Part shown: positions 12,701 through 23,800 of the stretch, in pieces
Position numbering within the stretch: the first letter of the stretch is position 1
Layout: each line of letters begins with the position of its first letter
Assembly (NCBI RefSeq): GCF_030704535.1
Contig: NC_081819.1
Span: 19,130,001-19,194,000 of the forward strand
Origin: Vitis vinifera
Lineage: Eukaryota > Streptophyta > Magnoliopsida > Vitales > Vitaceae
Length of the DNA stretch: 64,000 nt
Direction of reading: 5' to 3'
Position numbers and translations under genes: made by a program
The notes under the pieces: generated by a model
Databases searched by the model: none
The model's input: only the letters and a program-made list of their open reading frames with translations
What the model was told of the DNA's origin: nothing

Positions 12701-13100
12701 AACGAGCTCAGTGGGCCAGCATGCATGAGGCCTGTCACGAGCAACTCCATGCAACACACCTTCCTCCTCCGTCTCCTTCCTCCTTCTTCTTCCTTCCTTC
12801 CTGAGTCCTTCTTTCTTCCTATTTTTCCATTCACAAAGCTGGTGGGTGGTGGCCCCATTCATCTGGACATTGCTTAGCCTGTATCCATAACTCTTTTCTC
12901 CCTCTTTTTTTTTATGACTCTATGACAGGAATTTTAGAGAGTGAAGAAGTAAGAAAAAATTTAGAGAGAGGAAGTGGGCCATGACCTATGGTGGCGCCAC
13001 CGCTCCATACCATCAAGCCCCACCCCCCCTAGCTTTTCATAAATTGCGTATTCTAATCAAACTGCCTTTAAATATTATTTCATATTGGGTTTGTCGTTTC
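9702..13100. other. AT-rich intergenic stretch, QUA3 3' side
   Basis: No supported gene. 9702-9950 is probably QUA3 3' UTR and downstream sequence. 10560-10790 is a C-rich, less AT-biased block without a convincing ORF that could be conserved noncoding DNA. About 10930-11140 has the A/T-run composition of the MITE-like family described at 16038, too decayed to bound. 11340-11550 is another moderate-GC block. 12640-13030 is a distinct GC-rich island given separately. Confidence 0.5.
12640..13030. other. GC-rich island in AT-rich desert
   Basis: About 390 bases stand out from the AT-rich surroundings. The block includes an RY-type catgcatg at 12720-12727, a pyrimidine tract of CTTCCT repeats at 12763-12822 and the perfect 12-base palindrome ggtggcgccacc at 12990-13001. 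A 111-codon minus-strand frame crosses it but is low-complexity (E/R-rich from the pyrimidine tract) and resembles nothing I know. It could be a conserved regulatory block or the 5' end of a noncoding transcript. Confidence 0.4.
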
Positions 13101-13103
13101 TAT

Positions 13104-13342
13104 TTTTTAATACGATTTTATTGTATTAATATAAGAATTATTTAATCAAAAGGAATGAAATCATCCCAATTATAAGAGTCATTCAATCAAAAAGGAAGAA
13201 ATCATACTCAATTTTTAATACAATTTTATCGCAATGATACGAGGATCCTTTAATCAAAAGGATGAAATCATACCCTGATTTTTAATATGATTTTATTGCA
13301 TTAATATAAGAAGTTATTTGATTAAAAATGATGAAATCATCA
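13104..13342. repeat. Degenerate ~67-bp tandem repeat (about 3.6 units)
   Basis: Units begin with tttttaatacgattttattg-like sequence near 13104, 13213 and 13281 and end with aatcaaaaggaatgaaatcat-like sequence. A partial unit (attataagagtcattcaatc...) at about 13169-13212 lacks the first third. Unit length is about 65-67 bases. No coding potential. Confidence 0.7.
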
Positions 13343-14074
13343 ACAATTTATAAATCTAACCCTTTACTTTGATATTTAAGTAAAAAATAGTTTACTTTTT
13401 AAATTTGAAAGTGAATAAAGTTTAGAATTTTAAACTTGAAATATTTTCATCATTTTAATTAATTAATTCTCGACAAAACACGAATATTATGATATTATTT
13501 TTATTATCGAATATTCTTAATTTTATGATAAATAAATTAGATATTTTTTACATTAATTGGGCATATTTTAAAAGGGGTAGCTGATCATGGGGTCTGTATT
13601 TGGATTATTGAAAACAAAGTTAAGGAAAATGATAGCCTTATGATTAGGTGATGTTTAGCTTTGAATTAAAAAATTGATTTGATAATACTTGATAATATAT
13701 TATGCAATAAAAAGTGACTGTCGGAAGAATAGCCAATTAAGGGTCCGTTTGGAAGTTATTGTGATTAAAACCTTTTTTAGTTATATTATTTTTATTATTA
13801 ACATTTTTATTGAAAATGGTTTCTTTTTAAAAAAAATTAGGGTTGGTTTGGATACATTTTCACTTTTATATTTTTTAAATTTCAAAATAATTTCAACTTT
13901 TATATAAGAGGTTAGGTTGAAAAAGTAATAATTTTAAAAATCATTTACAAAAAAATTTACTTCCTTAAATTTTGAAAATTTTAAAAATGTGAATTTATGT
14001 TTTTTATACATAATTTTTACGTAAGTTTATGATTTTAAAAATAAAATATGGAAAATGTATTTAAACGAATATTT

Positions 14075-14452
14075 AAAGCTTGTTGGATAATTGTTTTTGA
14101 AAACAATTCTGAAAAACGGTTTTTAAGAATAGTATTTAACATCGTTCTCCACTGTTTGGTAAAATAAAAATTGAAAAGCTTAAATGTTTTCAATCTATTT
14201 TTAATATTTTTAAATATACTTTAAAAATAATTTTTATGTCTGATATTTTATTTTTAATCACTTTATGTATAATTATTTTTTAAAACAATCTTCAAAACAA
14301 GTGAAAACAATTAAAGGGTGTTATTTGAAAACATGTATTTCTATTTTTTTGCAAACAAAAAAAGTTATTGATTCTCAAACATATTTTCCTATTTTTAAGT
14401 TCTAAAGAGTATAAAATTATTTTCGAAAACCGTTACCAAAAAAACCTTATAG
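14075..14452 (+). mobile_element. AT-rich MITE-like element, family 1
   Basis: The block opens with gttggataattgtttttgaa and closes with aaaccgttaccaaaa, which are imperfectly inverted relative to each other. Its core (ctatttttaatatttttaaa followed by a ttttatttttaatcactt-type stretch) is the reverse complement of the core of the copy at 16038-16392 and of the one at 36291-36590. Several more diverged copies occur in the window (about 32085-32335, 33337-33612, 37208-37405, 52030-52235). A short non-autonomous transposon family is the likeliest explanation; low complexity limits certainty. Confidence 0.5.
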
Positions 14453-15764
14453 TATTTAGATATAAAGTAATAAAAAAATATTTTTAAGTTTTAATAACAA
14501 AAATCAACCCTTGTATCTTTTCTTTTTTCTTTTTTTTTTATCAAAACCAACAACATTACTATTTTGCCCTAAATATTTAATAAATAAAAAAAATCAGAAA
14601 CCACTGAAAATTAATCAACTTTTTGTTCTATTATTGAAAATAATTCACCATGATTACTATATTTTGTTCTATTGTTTACAAAATTAAAAACAAAAAAAAA
14701 TCACATTTTTTGTTTTATAATAATAAAAACTAAAGTTTATCCGAATTTTAAAAAATGTTAAAATTATTATGTCGAAAATTAATAAAATTTTGGACAGAAT
14801 TTTTCAATACCAACCAATTAAAGTGAACAACTTTGTCAGTACCACATACAACTAAGAACATTAATTGGGCATTTGAATGTGTAGTGGAAAGAAAAATTAA
14901 TGAATGTGGTTGAGTTTTTCACAAGTTGAAGTCATCACACGCCACCAAAATTAAATAAAAATGATAAATCATAAGTAATTGCTTCACCTAACATTTCTTT
15001 ATTTATTATTAATTATTAATTAATTTTAATTTGTCAAAAACTTTACCTTAATAGTAAGTCCAACCAACCCAATTCTTGTAACATCTTCAATGTTCTAAGC
15101 ATTCAATAAGCATCAAATTAAGATGTAAAAAGGCACAAATGATTGGACTCATTAATTTTAATCATGATCATTAGTGTGATTCATTGTTTATAATAACTAT
15201 GGAGTAAACATATCCCAATTCAATTTTACCAGGGGACAAAATTTTTTACAAATTATAATAATATAATTAAAATAGGTATCTTAGGTTAAATTATTAATAT
15301 TTTCATGCAAATGTGTCATGAAAATAATTAAAAGAGAGTAGGTATGAAAGTATAGTACAAACGTGGACCACCACATGAATTCAATTCTATTTTTGTAATT
15401 GATATATTAATTTAATTTTTTTAAATTAATTTTTATGCTTGTTTCCATAATAATAATAATAATAATAAAATTAAAATTAAAAAATTAATTAATTAATTTA
15501 GTACCAAAAAAAAAATACTTTAGAAAATATCCTTGAAAAATAATGTAGATATATCTCTGGACCGCTGCACTGACCTCTTTATTTGAAAATGAAAGCCCTT
15601 ATTAAAGGATATAAATTATATTAATTAATTTTGCTTTTATATTTGGTAAAACATCTTTATGATAATCCAACTAAAAGAAAAATCAACATGTTTATCATGC
15701 AAAATATCATTTAATTGATTTAACTTTCCACCATAACAAGTTACAAATTTAGACTTTGTTAGAT

Positions 15765-16025
15765 TGTAATTTTAGAAAGTATTTTTTAAAAAATAAAATT
15801 AAGGTAGAATACATTTGACAATGTTTTTGCACAAAATGTTTTTAATAAAAATGTTTTTCCTGAGATTGTTTTTAGGAAAATCACTTATCGAGGGTTTCTC
15901 TATAATTTTGCAATACTATAATTATTTTTTAGATTTTTAAAAGTGTTTCCTAAATTTTATCAAACAATTATTTTTTTTTTAAAAGAACACTTTTTAGGTT
16001 AAAAGTATTTTTTAAAATCGTTGAC
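15765..16025. mobile_element. AT-rich MITE-like element, family 2, copy 1
   Basis: Shares a block aaaagtgtttcctaaatttt / atcaaacaattattttt and a following aacacttttt... aaaatcgttgacaaa with the element at 51020-51425 (aaaagtgtttcttaaatttt, ... aaaatcaccgtcaaa). The shared words lie in the same order and orientation 35 kb apart, which argues for a dispersed repeat rather than chance AT similarity. Left boundary is uncertain. Confidence 0.5.
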
Positions 16026-16037
16026 AAACAAAGTTTT

Positions 16038-16392
16038 TAAGTATGTTTGAGAACTATTTTTAATAACTATTTTTTGTTATTTAAAACAAAAAATTAGGAA
16101 AACACGTTTGAGAATCAAAAATTGTTTTTTTTTTTTTTTATGAAGATAAAATATGATGTTTTTAGAACATCTTTTTATTTTTTATTTTTTCCCTTGTTTT
16201 TTAAAGATTGTTTTGAAAGGTAATTATACAAAATAATTAAAAATAAAACCGTATATATAAAAATTATATTTAAAAACATTAAAAATAGATTTAAAACCTT
16301 TTAGGTTTTTAAACAGACTTTTATTTTATAAAATATTATAAAACAATTTTTAAAAGTTGTTGTCAAAAATTATTTTTTAGAACTATTTTAAA
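16038..16392 (-). mobile_element. AT-rich MITE-like element, family 1, inverted copy
   Basis: Starts gtatgtttgagaactatttt and ends gttgtcaaaaattatttttt, giving imperfect inverted ends. The core ggtaattatacaaaataatt plus aaaaataaaaccgtatatat is the reverse complement of the matching part of the copy at 14075-14452. The copies are strongly diverged, so the family is old. Confidence 0.5.
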
Positions 16393-16939
16393 AAAACATA
16401 GACCTTAGTTATTGATTGAATTATAAGTACAAATTTTATAGATATATTTTTTACTATTTTAGCTAGTTCTTCCTTGTAATTAGTCTTGGTTAGGAAAAAA
16501 AATAATTAAAAATCTGAAATTTCCCACATAATATTTTCATTAAATAAAATATCAAATAAAGTGGAAAAAGATCATACACCAAGTTGTTGGGGGCATTATT
16601 CTATTATGATGGCAAAAAAAGACCACATTTTAATTGAATATCTCTTAAATACGACAATAAATTTACACCAAATCACTTACATAATAAATAAAAATAGATT
16701 GGATTTATTTATTTATTTTAATAATTAAAAATACCAAAAGGGAAATTGTAATTTGGGTTGTCCTCACATTTATTGGGCAACCAATATATGAACCCATTTG
16801 CATTATAATTACCTAAAAATAACTCATACTTCAATGTTTGATATCGTATATAGTAAGCTTTATGTGCTTTTACTCCTCCACATGGGTTGTCTTACAAATT
16901 TATAAAGCAAAACAATTTGGGAATATTAAATAAAGTAAA

Positions 16940-16940
<1 letters not shown>

Positions 16941-16975
<35 letters not shown>

Positions 16976-18217
16976 GTTATTTTATAGTGTAATAAATCAC
17001 TTTATGAAGGTGACAATAAATTTTATTATAAATATCCTAGGTTTTTGAATAATGTAATTAAAGCAACTTTTTAACAAATATGGGATAAAAATATTCTCAA
17101 TTTAAAACAATTTTGTCAATTATTTAAAGGAAACAATTTGGAGTGGTAGTTGTGAATGGTGGGAAAATCATGTCAAATATTTCATGTCTTTTTTTGTTGT
17201 TCATTGGAGGCTGTCCCATTATGAATGAATAAAGCTTTGGAGTGGCATGTTGTATCCTTTTTGGCAGTTTTAAGGGAAGATATTTTCAACATTGTAGATT
17301 GGAATAAAATATATTAATAGAAATTGTTATTTACTACCATTATGATCATAAACATTTGTATTTTTATTGTTCGCTATCGTTTAACAAATACTTTACTTTT
17401 CCTCTTTATTAATTTATTTGACTTTATACAATATTCATCACATGATCATCTAGATTTTCAGGTAAAACCTTTTAAGATTTTTCATTTAAATTTAAACCTG
17501 ATTGATGTTTTAATTTTATGAGTAAAACAAAATCCTCAATCCATAATTTTTCTCTCGAAACATCTTTTTTACTTTTCTCTTGTTTTTCTTAAGTCGGATT
17601 TTCAGACTTATAAATTCAATCCAATAATTAATATCAAAACTCTAAAAATATATCCCATTTTTTGACAAGATAACTTGATTTTATCCAAGGTTTGTAACAA
17701 TTTACATTCATTAATTTTATGGTATTATGGGACTTTTTTTTTTCCTTTTTTCTCTTAATCATAAATTATTTTAAATGAATTGTGTCACAAGATAAAATAA
17801 ATGAATAGTTTAAATTTTATAAGACATGACTAACTAGAAAAGTGAAAAGTTGAAAAAGTGATTTCATTGAATGTGACTTTAATTTAAATAGTGATGGGTG
17901 CTATGAGTTGCATGTTATTTCTTGTTCATGTATTGAGTTTCTTACCAACCAATTCTCAAGATTGTAATTGACTCTCATCAATGTTCCTAACAAATTTTTT
18001 TGTCAATTAAATTGCTTTTATGTCACTTCCTTTATTTTTTAATAATTTCCCCCCCTATTTATCTACTTAGCACACCATTGTTTTCACATTGTGTTATCCC
18101 TTCAATATTCACCATGATTTTACCAATAAAATTTAGTAATTGCCCTTCATGTGGTTTGGCATCATAATGACCCTCAATTAAACTCATCAAAATAATAATA
18201 ATAATAATAATAATAAT
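16941..18217. repeat. AT-rich desert with (TTA)n and (AAT)n microsatellites
   Basis: A (TTA)n microsatellite spans 16941-16975 and an (ATA)n tract spans 18190-18217. The bases between them hold no gene; a 65-codon frame at 17324-17521 is AT-rich and unconvincing. 17130-17260 is slightly less AT-biased but unrecognised. Confidence 0.7.
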
Positions 18218-18838
18218 TTAGTATCTTAAAAAAAATTGATATTAATATATCGGAATGTTTAAGAGACGATTAATTTTTCGAGATAAAGAGTATCATAATG
18301 AGGTGATTAATTAGCACAAAAAATAATAAAAATTACGAAAATTTATTTCATTGCACTACACTCAACGAACTACAATGAAGTAGATGTAGTGAGAAATTTG
18401 TGCATGCCACAGTGCACGTAAATAATTATGTAAGTTCCATATAACAACTATTTATTAATATGATTCGATTTCGAACATAATCGATCATTTATGATAAGAT
18501 GGACTTTTCCTTCTATTCATCAACATGAAGCTTGGAGTCAATATTTTGGGCTTAATTTCCATTCATTGAAGGATAATGTTTTGATTAAAGACATGAGTGC
18601 ACGTAAACAAGATTTAATTAACATGTAACACATGATTGAAGAAACTTTGATATTTCATTTTTTTTTATTACTAAGTTTTATAATTATGGTTTTGAAAAAT
18701 ATTAAAAGCAAATTAATTATGATATATAATTATCCTTTATTTATTTGTGGTCTAACAAAACTTGGAAGCAGAATTGTAAAGAAAGATTAACAATATTTTT
18801 AGTATTTATTTCCCTTTAAAAAATAATAATAAATCAAT

Positions 18839-19391
18839 GGGTATGTTTGGTTACTGTTTTTGAAAACTGTTCTGAAAAATAGTTTTTAAAAACAGTTTTT
18901 TCTATTTTCAGAAAAAAAAATTGTGTTTGTGAACTGAATTATGAAAAACAGTTTTTATTTTTAAAAAAAATATGTTTTATTGAGTTAATAAAAAAATTTG
19001 TTAGAATAAGTAAACCAAAAAATATGGTTGAAAGTTATTTTTTTTATTAATAAAGTGTTTTTTTGGTTAAGTTGATATTATAAATATATAAATAATTTTT
19101 GTTATTTATAAATATATAAATAATAATTTGATATTTTTTTTAATAATTTCTATTGGAAACACAAAAAACAGTTTGAAAAATATAAAAAGAAGAAAAATAA
19201 AACACGAAAAATAATTTATTTGATGAATAGTAAAAAATAATAAAAACATTATTTTATTATTCTAAAAAAATGGTTTTTGAGAACATAAAAAACACAAAAA
19301 ATAAAAACGTATCCTCTTTCTCAAATAAGTTTTTTATATTTTTTATTTTCAAGAAAAAAAAATACTTATTAAAAACAGGAACAAACAGCCC
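18839..19391. mobile_element. ~550-bp MITE with terminal inverted repeats
   Basis: The left end reads gggtatgtttggttactgtt and the right end, reverse-complemented, reads gggctgtttgttcctgtttt. The two align over about 22 bases with few differences and one gap, forming clear terminal inverted repeats around a noncoding AT-rich interior. I could not identify a matching target-site duplication, so the superfamily is left open. It sits about 360 bases before the first block that could belong to the ANL2 transcript. Confidence 0.6.
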
Positions 19392-19749
19392 TATTATTTT
19401 CAAAATATATATTTGGTAATCTCTATCTCCCGATATTTCTATTTTTCATATATATTTTTTTAATTTCCATTTGAAGTTTTAGCCATATTTACTAGAAGGT
19501 AAGCTGTCACGGACGGCGCGGCCCTTCATATCACCGTGGGCAAAACAGTCCTTTTACCATTCCTTCAATCAAAGTATTACTGAATTTACTAGCGAGTTCA
19601 AATCTCCTACGCCGATTCGCGCCGATAAAATAAATATTTTTAGAAAAGGAAAATTCTGAAAATAATCAAATATATTTATTTATTACAGTATATATATGAA
19701 ATTTCAAGCCTCGAGCACCAAACTGAAACCGTCATTTCTACATCAAGTG

Positions 19750-20861
19750 AAAATTGCAGGAATTGCAGGACGCCTCATTGCCTCCGGCGACACTCACCGG
19801 AAAGGGTGAGCTGCGGCCACCCTCGTCATTTTTTCCGGTCGGCGGTAAGCTTTTTTGCCTAGTTGCGGACTTTTCTAGAGAGAGAATAGAGAAGAGAGAG
19901 AGGATGGGGGAAAGCATTGACCAAACAGTGCCTCTGGGGTCGTTTCGAGTCAGCCACAAACCCTAGATTTTATATAATAATATATGAATATATTTATATA
20001 ATATGTGTGTTGTTACAGATCCCAAAACGTGTATGTATATGCAGAGTCGTAGAGAGAGAAAGCGAGTGAGTGAGATCCACGGATCTGAAGCTCTGTCTGT
20101 TTCTCTTTTACAGTTTTGTGAAAGAGGGTTAAAAAGTTGCTCATTTCACTGTATAACTTTTGGGGGAGAGAGAGAGAGTCAACCGACCCTTTTTCTGGGC
20201 ATTTGATGTGTTGTGTATTTGTAAGGCTTCGAAGAGTCCACATAATTGCGTTTTATCTTCACCTTTTTCTCTTCCTTTTTTTCCTATCTTCTGTGTTGTG
20301 TGCAAATCTCTTTAAGCCCTTTTGGTTTCAGCCTTTTTTTTCTTTCTTATTTGTATTTTCAGTGCCTTATAGTCAAGCATGCAAAGCTCGAGACAGCAGA
20401 CCAAGTACGAGTGCTAGGGGTTTTCCCATTTTCGCAGAGATAGTGTGGTAGAGAGGGAGAGAAGGATAGAGAACGAAGAGCTAAGCAGGAGGGAAGGGTT
20501 ATTGCTAGCCTTCTTTCTCTTTCTTTCTCTCAAAGAAAACCAGGGAGAGGGAGTTGGAGACAATTGGGTTTGGCCTTTTGTCTCCTCTATCCTCTCTTTT
20601 TTTTTTCTTTTTTTGTTTCGCAGATTTTTTCTTCTGCGTTTAAGCGCTGATTTCAGGGTTGTTTTGAGAGACACAGCTTGTTTTCTGAAGCAGTTGGGTT
20701 GTGGAATTTGTGCGTTGAATGGAAATGAGTGAATGTGATTGTGGTGTGTGTTTGGTTGACAAGTGGGTGTGAATTTGTAGAGAAGAAGAGGGGATATCGG
20801 AGAGAGGTGGTGGGGAGGGGAAGGGTGTTTTGAGAGGGAAGAAAAAAAGGGGGTTTTTTTG
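19750..20861 (+). promoter_or_regulatory. ANL2 promoter / 5' leader with upstream ORFs
   Basis: GC content rises from about 19740. A splice donor-like cggcggtaagc at 19838-19848 and an acceptor-like tgttacag ending at 20018 could bound a 5' UTR intron (19844-20018), a layout known in other HD-ZIP IV genes; here it is inference. AT-rich TATA-like words lie at 19969-20002. From about 20018 to the start codon at 20862 the sequence is GA/CT-rich, as in plant 5' leaders. Three upstream AUG frames are seen: 20033-20206 (57 codons), 20206-20451 (81 codons, its ATG overlapping the previous TGA) and 20719-20772 (17 codons). The true start site needs RNA data. Confidence 0.5.
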
Positions 20862-23800
20862 ATGAGTTTTGGGGGTTTTCTTGACAATAGTTCTGGTGGC
20901 GGTGGTGCAAGAATCGTGGCTGATATACCTTACAGCAACAACATGGCCACTGGTGCAATCGCTCAGCCACGCCTTGTCTCTCCATCTCTTGCCAAGTCCA
21001 TGTTCAGCTCGCCTGGACTCTCTCTTGCTCTCGTACGCTTCATTTCCCTCACTACTTCTCTCTTTTTCTTTACTTTCTTGCTGATTTTTGTTTCAACTGA
21101 TCTGGGTTCTCATTTTTTTTCTTCTTTCTTTTTGGTGGTTTTTGAGCAGCAAACTAGTATGGAGGGTCAAGGTGAGGTGACTCGACTGGCAGAAAATTTT
21201 GAGTCCGGTGGTGGCAGAAGAAGCAGAGAAGATGAGCATGAGAGCAGATCTGGAAGTGATAACATGGACGGTGCTTCTGGGGACGATCAGGATGCTGCCG
21301 ACAACCCACCAAGGAAGAAGAGATACCACCGACACACGCCTCAGCAAATCCAAGAACTTGAAGCGTATGATCTGATGTTCCATAAAAGTTTTAGCCTATT
21401 TCTTCGCCAGGTTCGTGTGTTATGACCGAATGTTTTCTGGTTGCTTTTGTTTTAGTCTGTTCAAGGAGTGTCCTCATCCTGATGAAAAGCAAAGGTTGGA
21501 ACTCAGCAGAAGGCTTAGCTTGGAGACCAGGCAAGTGAAGTTCTGGTTCCAAAATCGCCGTACCCAGATGAAGGTAGTTAATCCTATTTTTGGATTACCT
21601 CTTTTTGAGGACGTTTATATGTTTTATGTTTGATTTAGCTAATGAAATAACCATGAAATTTTGTTGTTTGCACCAGACCCAATTGGAACGACATGAGAAC
21701 TCAATTCTTAGACAAGAAAATGATAAACTTCGGGCTGAAAACATGTCGATAAGGGATGCTATGAGGAACCCAATTTGCACCAACTGTGGTGGTCCGGCAA
21801 TTATTGGTGACATATCTCTAGAGGAGCAGCATCTTCGGATTGAGAATGCCCGCTTAAAGGATGAATTAGATCGGGTTTGTGCGCTTGCAGGCAAGTTCTT
21901 GGGCCGTCCCATTTCATCATTGGCTTCTTCTATGGCCCCAGCAATGCCCAGCTCTAGTTTGGAACTTGGAGTTGGAAGCAATGGTTTTGGTGGTTTGAGC
22001 ACTGTAGCAACAACATTGCCTTTGGGACATGATTTTGGAGGTGGGATTTCAAGCACGTTGCCTGTGGCGCCTCCAACATCAACGACTGGTGTAACAGGCT
22101 TGGAGCGGTCTTTGGAGAGATCTATGTTTCTAGAGCTTGCTTTAGCTGCTATGGATGAATTGGTTAAGATGGCTCAGACTGATGAGCCTTTATGGGTCAG
22201 GAGCTTGGAAGGGGGACGGGAAATATTGAACCTTGAGGAATACATGAGAACATTTACCCCTTGCATTGGCATGAAGCCCAGTGGCTTTGTCACCGAGTCT
22301 ACAAGGGAGACTGGTATGGTAATCATCAACAGCTTGGCTCTTGTTGAGACATTAATGGACTCGGTGAGTAATTCAAGATCTCTCTCTCTCTCTCTCCCCA
22401 TCTCTCCCTCTCCCTCCCTCTCTCTTTCTCTCGGAAGTATACACTACAGTAAGTTTCACTAGAAATTAGGATCCTTGAAGTAGTTTTTGAGAGAAGTGCT
22501 TGTGGGGTTCTGGGTTTCTTTGGGAACTAATTTGTGTTTGCAAAATTGCCTATTGGGAATTGCAATCTTGTGTTTGTGTACTTTTTTCTTTTTGATTAAT
22601 TTTAATTTGCTTTCTTCTGAATAGAATCGATGGGCAGAGATGTTTCCATGTATGATTGCCAGAACCTCTACTACTGATGTGATATCAAGTGGCATGGGGG
22701 GGACCAGAAATGGTGCACTTCAGCTGGTAAGTGTTTCTTCAACAACCATACGAGTAGTCCTTTCAATGTTTCCTTTAGGGTTTTCAAACAACTGTCTTTG
22801 AAGCAAATTTAAAATTAATTTTTTTTCTCTCAGATGCATGCTGAACTCCAAGTCCTTTCACCTTTGGTTCCTGTTCGCGAGGTAAACTTCCTCCGCTTCT
22901 GCAAGCAGCACGCCGAGGGCGTGTGGGCTGTGGTTGATGTATCCATCGATACAATTCGAGAAACATCGGTTGCACCAACATTTGTGAACTGCAGGAGGCT
23001 TCCTTCTGGCTGTGTAGTGCAAGATATGCCCAATGGGTACTCCAAGGTAGCGTATATACATCTCTTAGCCTTCTTTACATAGTTCTAACTTGTTTTCTTT
23101 ACAATTATTGAGTTTTTCCAAGTGGGTATTCTTCCCCTTTAGCCTTTAATGAGTTTGTTGAAGTAACTGCAACTTTGGAGCTTAGTTGAGAACATTTAAT
23201 TGAGAAAAACACCAAGTCAAAATCATGGGCATTTGCATTCCCAAGCTAGTTGAGCTCATGCATCTAAGACTTTTGTTTGTCTAGCCAATTGCTCGCAAAA
23301 TCAGCATCAGTCACTGATGGGTTAGGTTAGAATCAAATGTAATAAGACTTTCCTCGATGAATCTGAACCTTCTTAATCACTTAGTTTATTGATCTAGATG
23401 CTTCTTCTGGTATTAAATTATATTTTAACCTTCCAAGTTTTGACAACTGGTGTTTCCTAAAATTAGTTTAATACTGCCACCGTACAGCAGAAAATCGAGG
23501 TTGCCCACATTATAATATCAATAGAAGCCTCCATTACTCTTATTTCTGTACCTTGAACACATTAATTTCATATCCTTTGTTGTTAAATCCCTTGAAATCT
23601 TCAACTTTGGTTGAATAAACTATGTATTTGATGTTTCTATTCCAATCTTTGATGCTTTCTTGATCATCACCCTTCCCAAAATTTAATCCATGGAACTGTG
23701 TATTTCCTGGTTCCAGCTTTAATGAAATGTTTTTCTACTCATCGAGGACCTTGTAGTCAAAACCCTGGACCTGTCTATTTTGTTCTTATGTGAGTATCTC

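Noticed and set aside
12523-12858. 111-codon minus-strand frame in the GC-rich island
   Set aside because: Glu/Arg-rich stretch comes from a pyrimidine tract; no family resemblance, no splice or promoter support.
13104-13342. CRISPR-like array
   Set aside because: Direct tandem units with no unique spacers, in a plant nuclear context; an ordinary minisatellite.
20414-20985. Minus-strand frames of 157 and 110 codons opposite the ANL2 leader
   Set aside because: Ser/Pro/His/Lys-rich products of GA-rich leader sequence read backwards; no recognisable domain.
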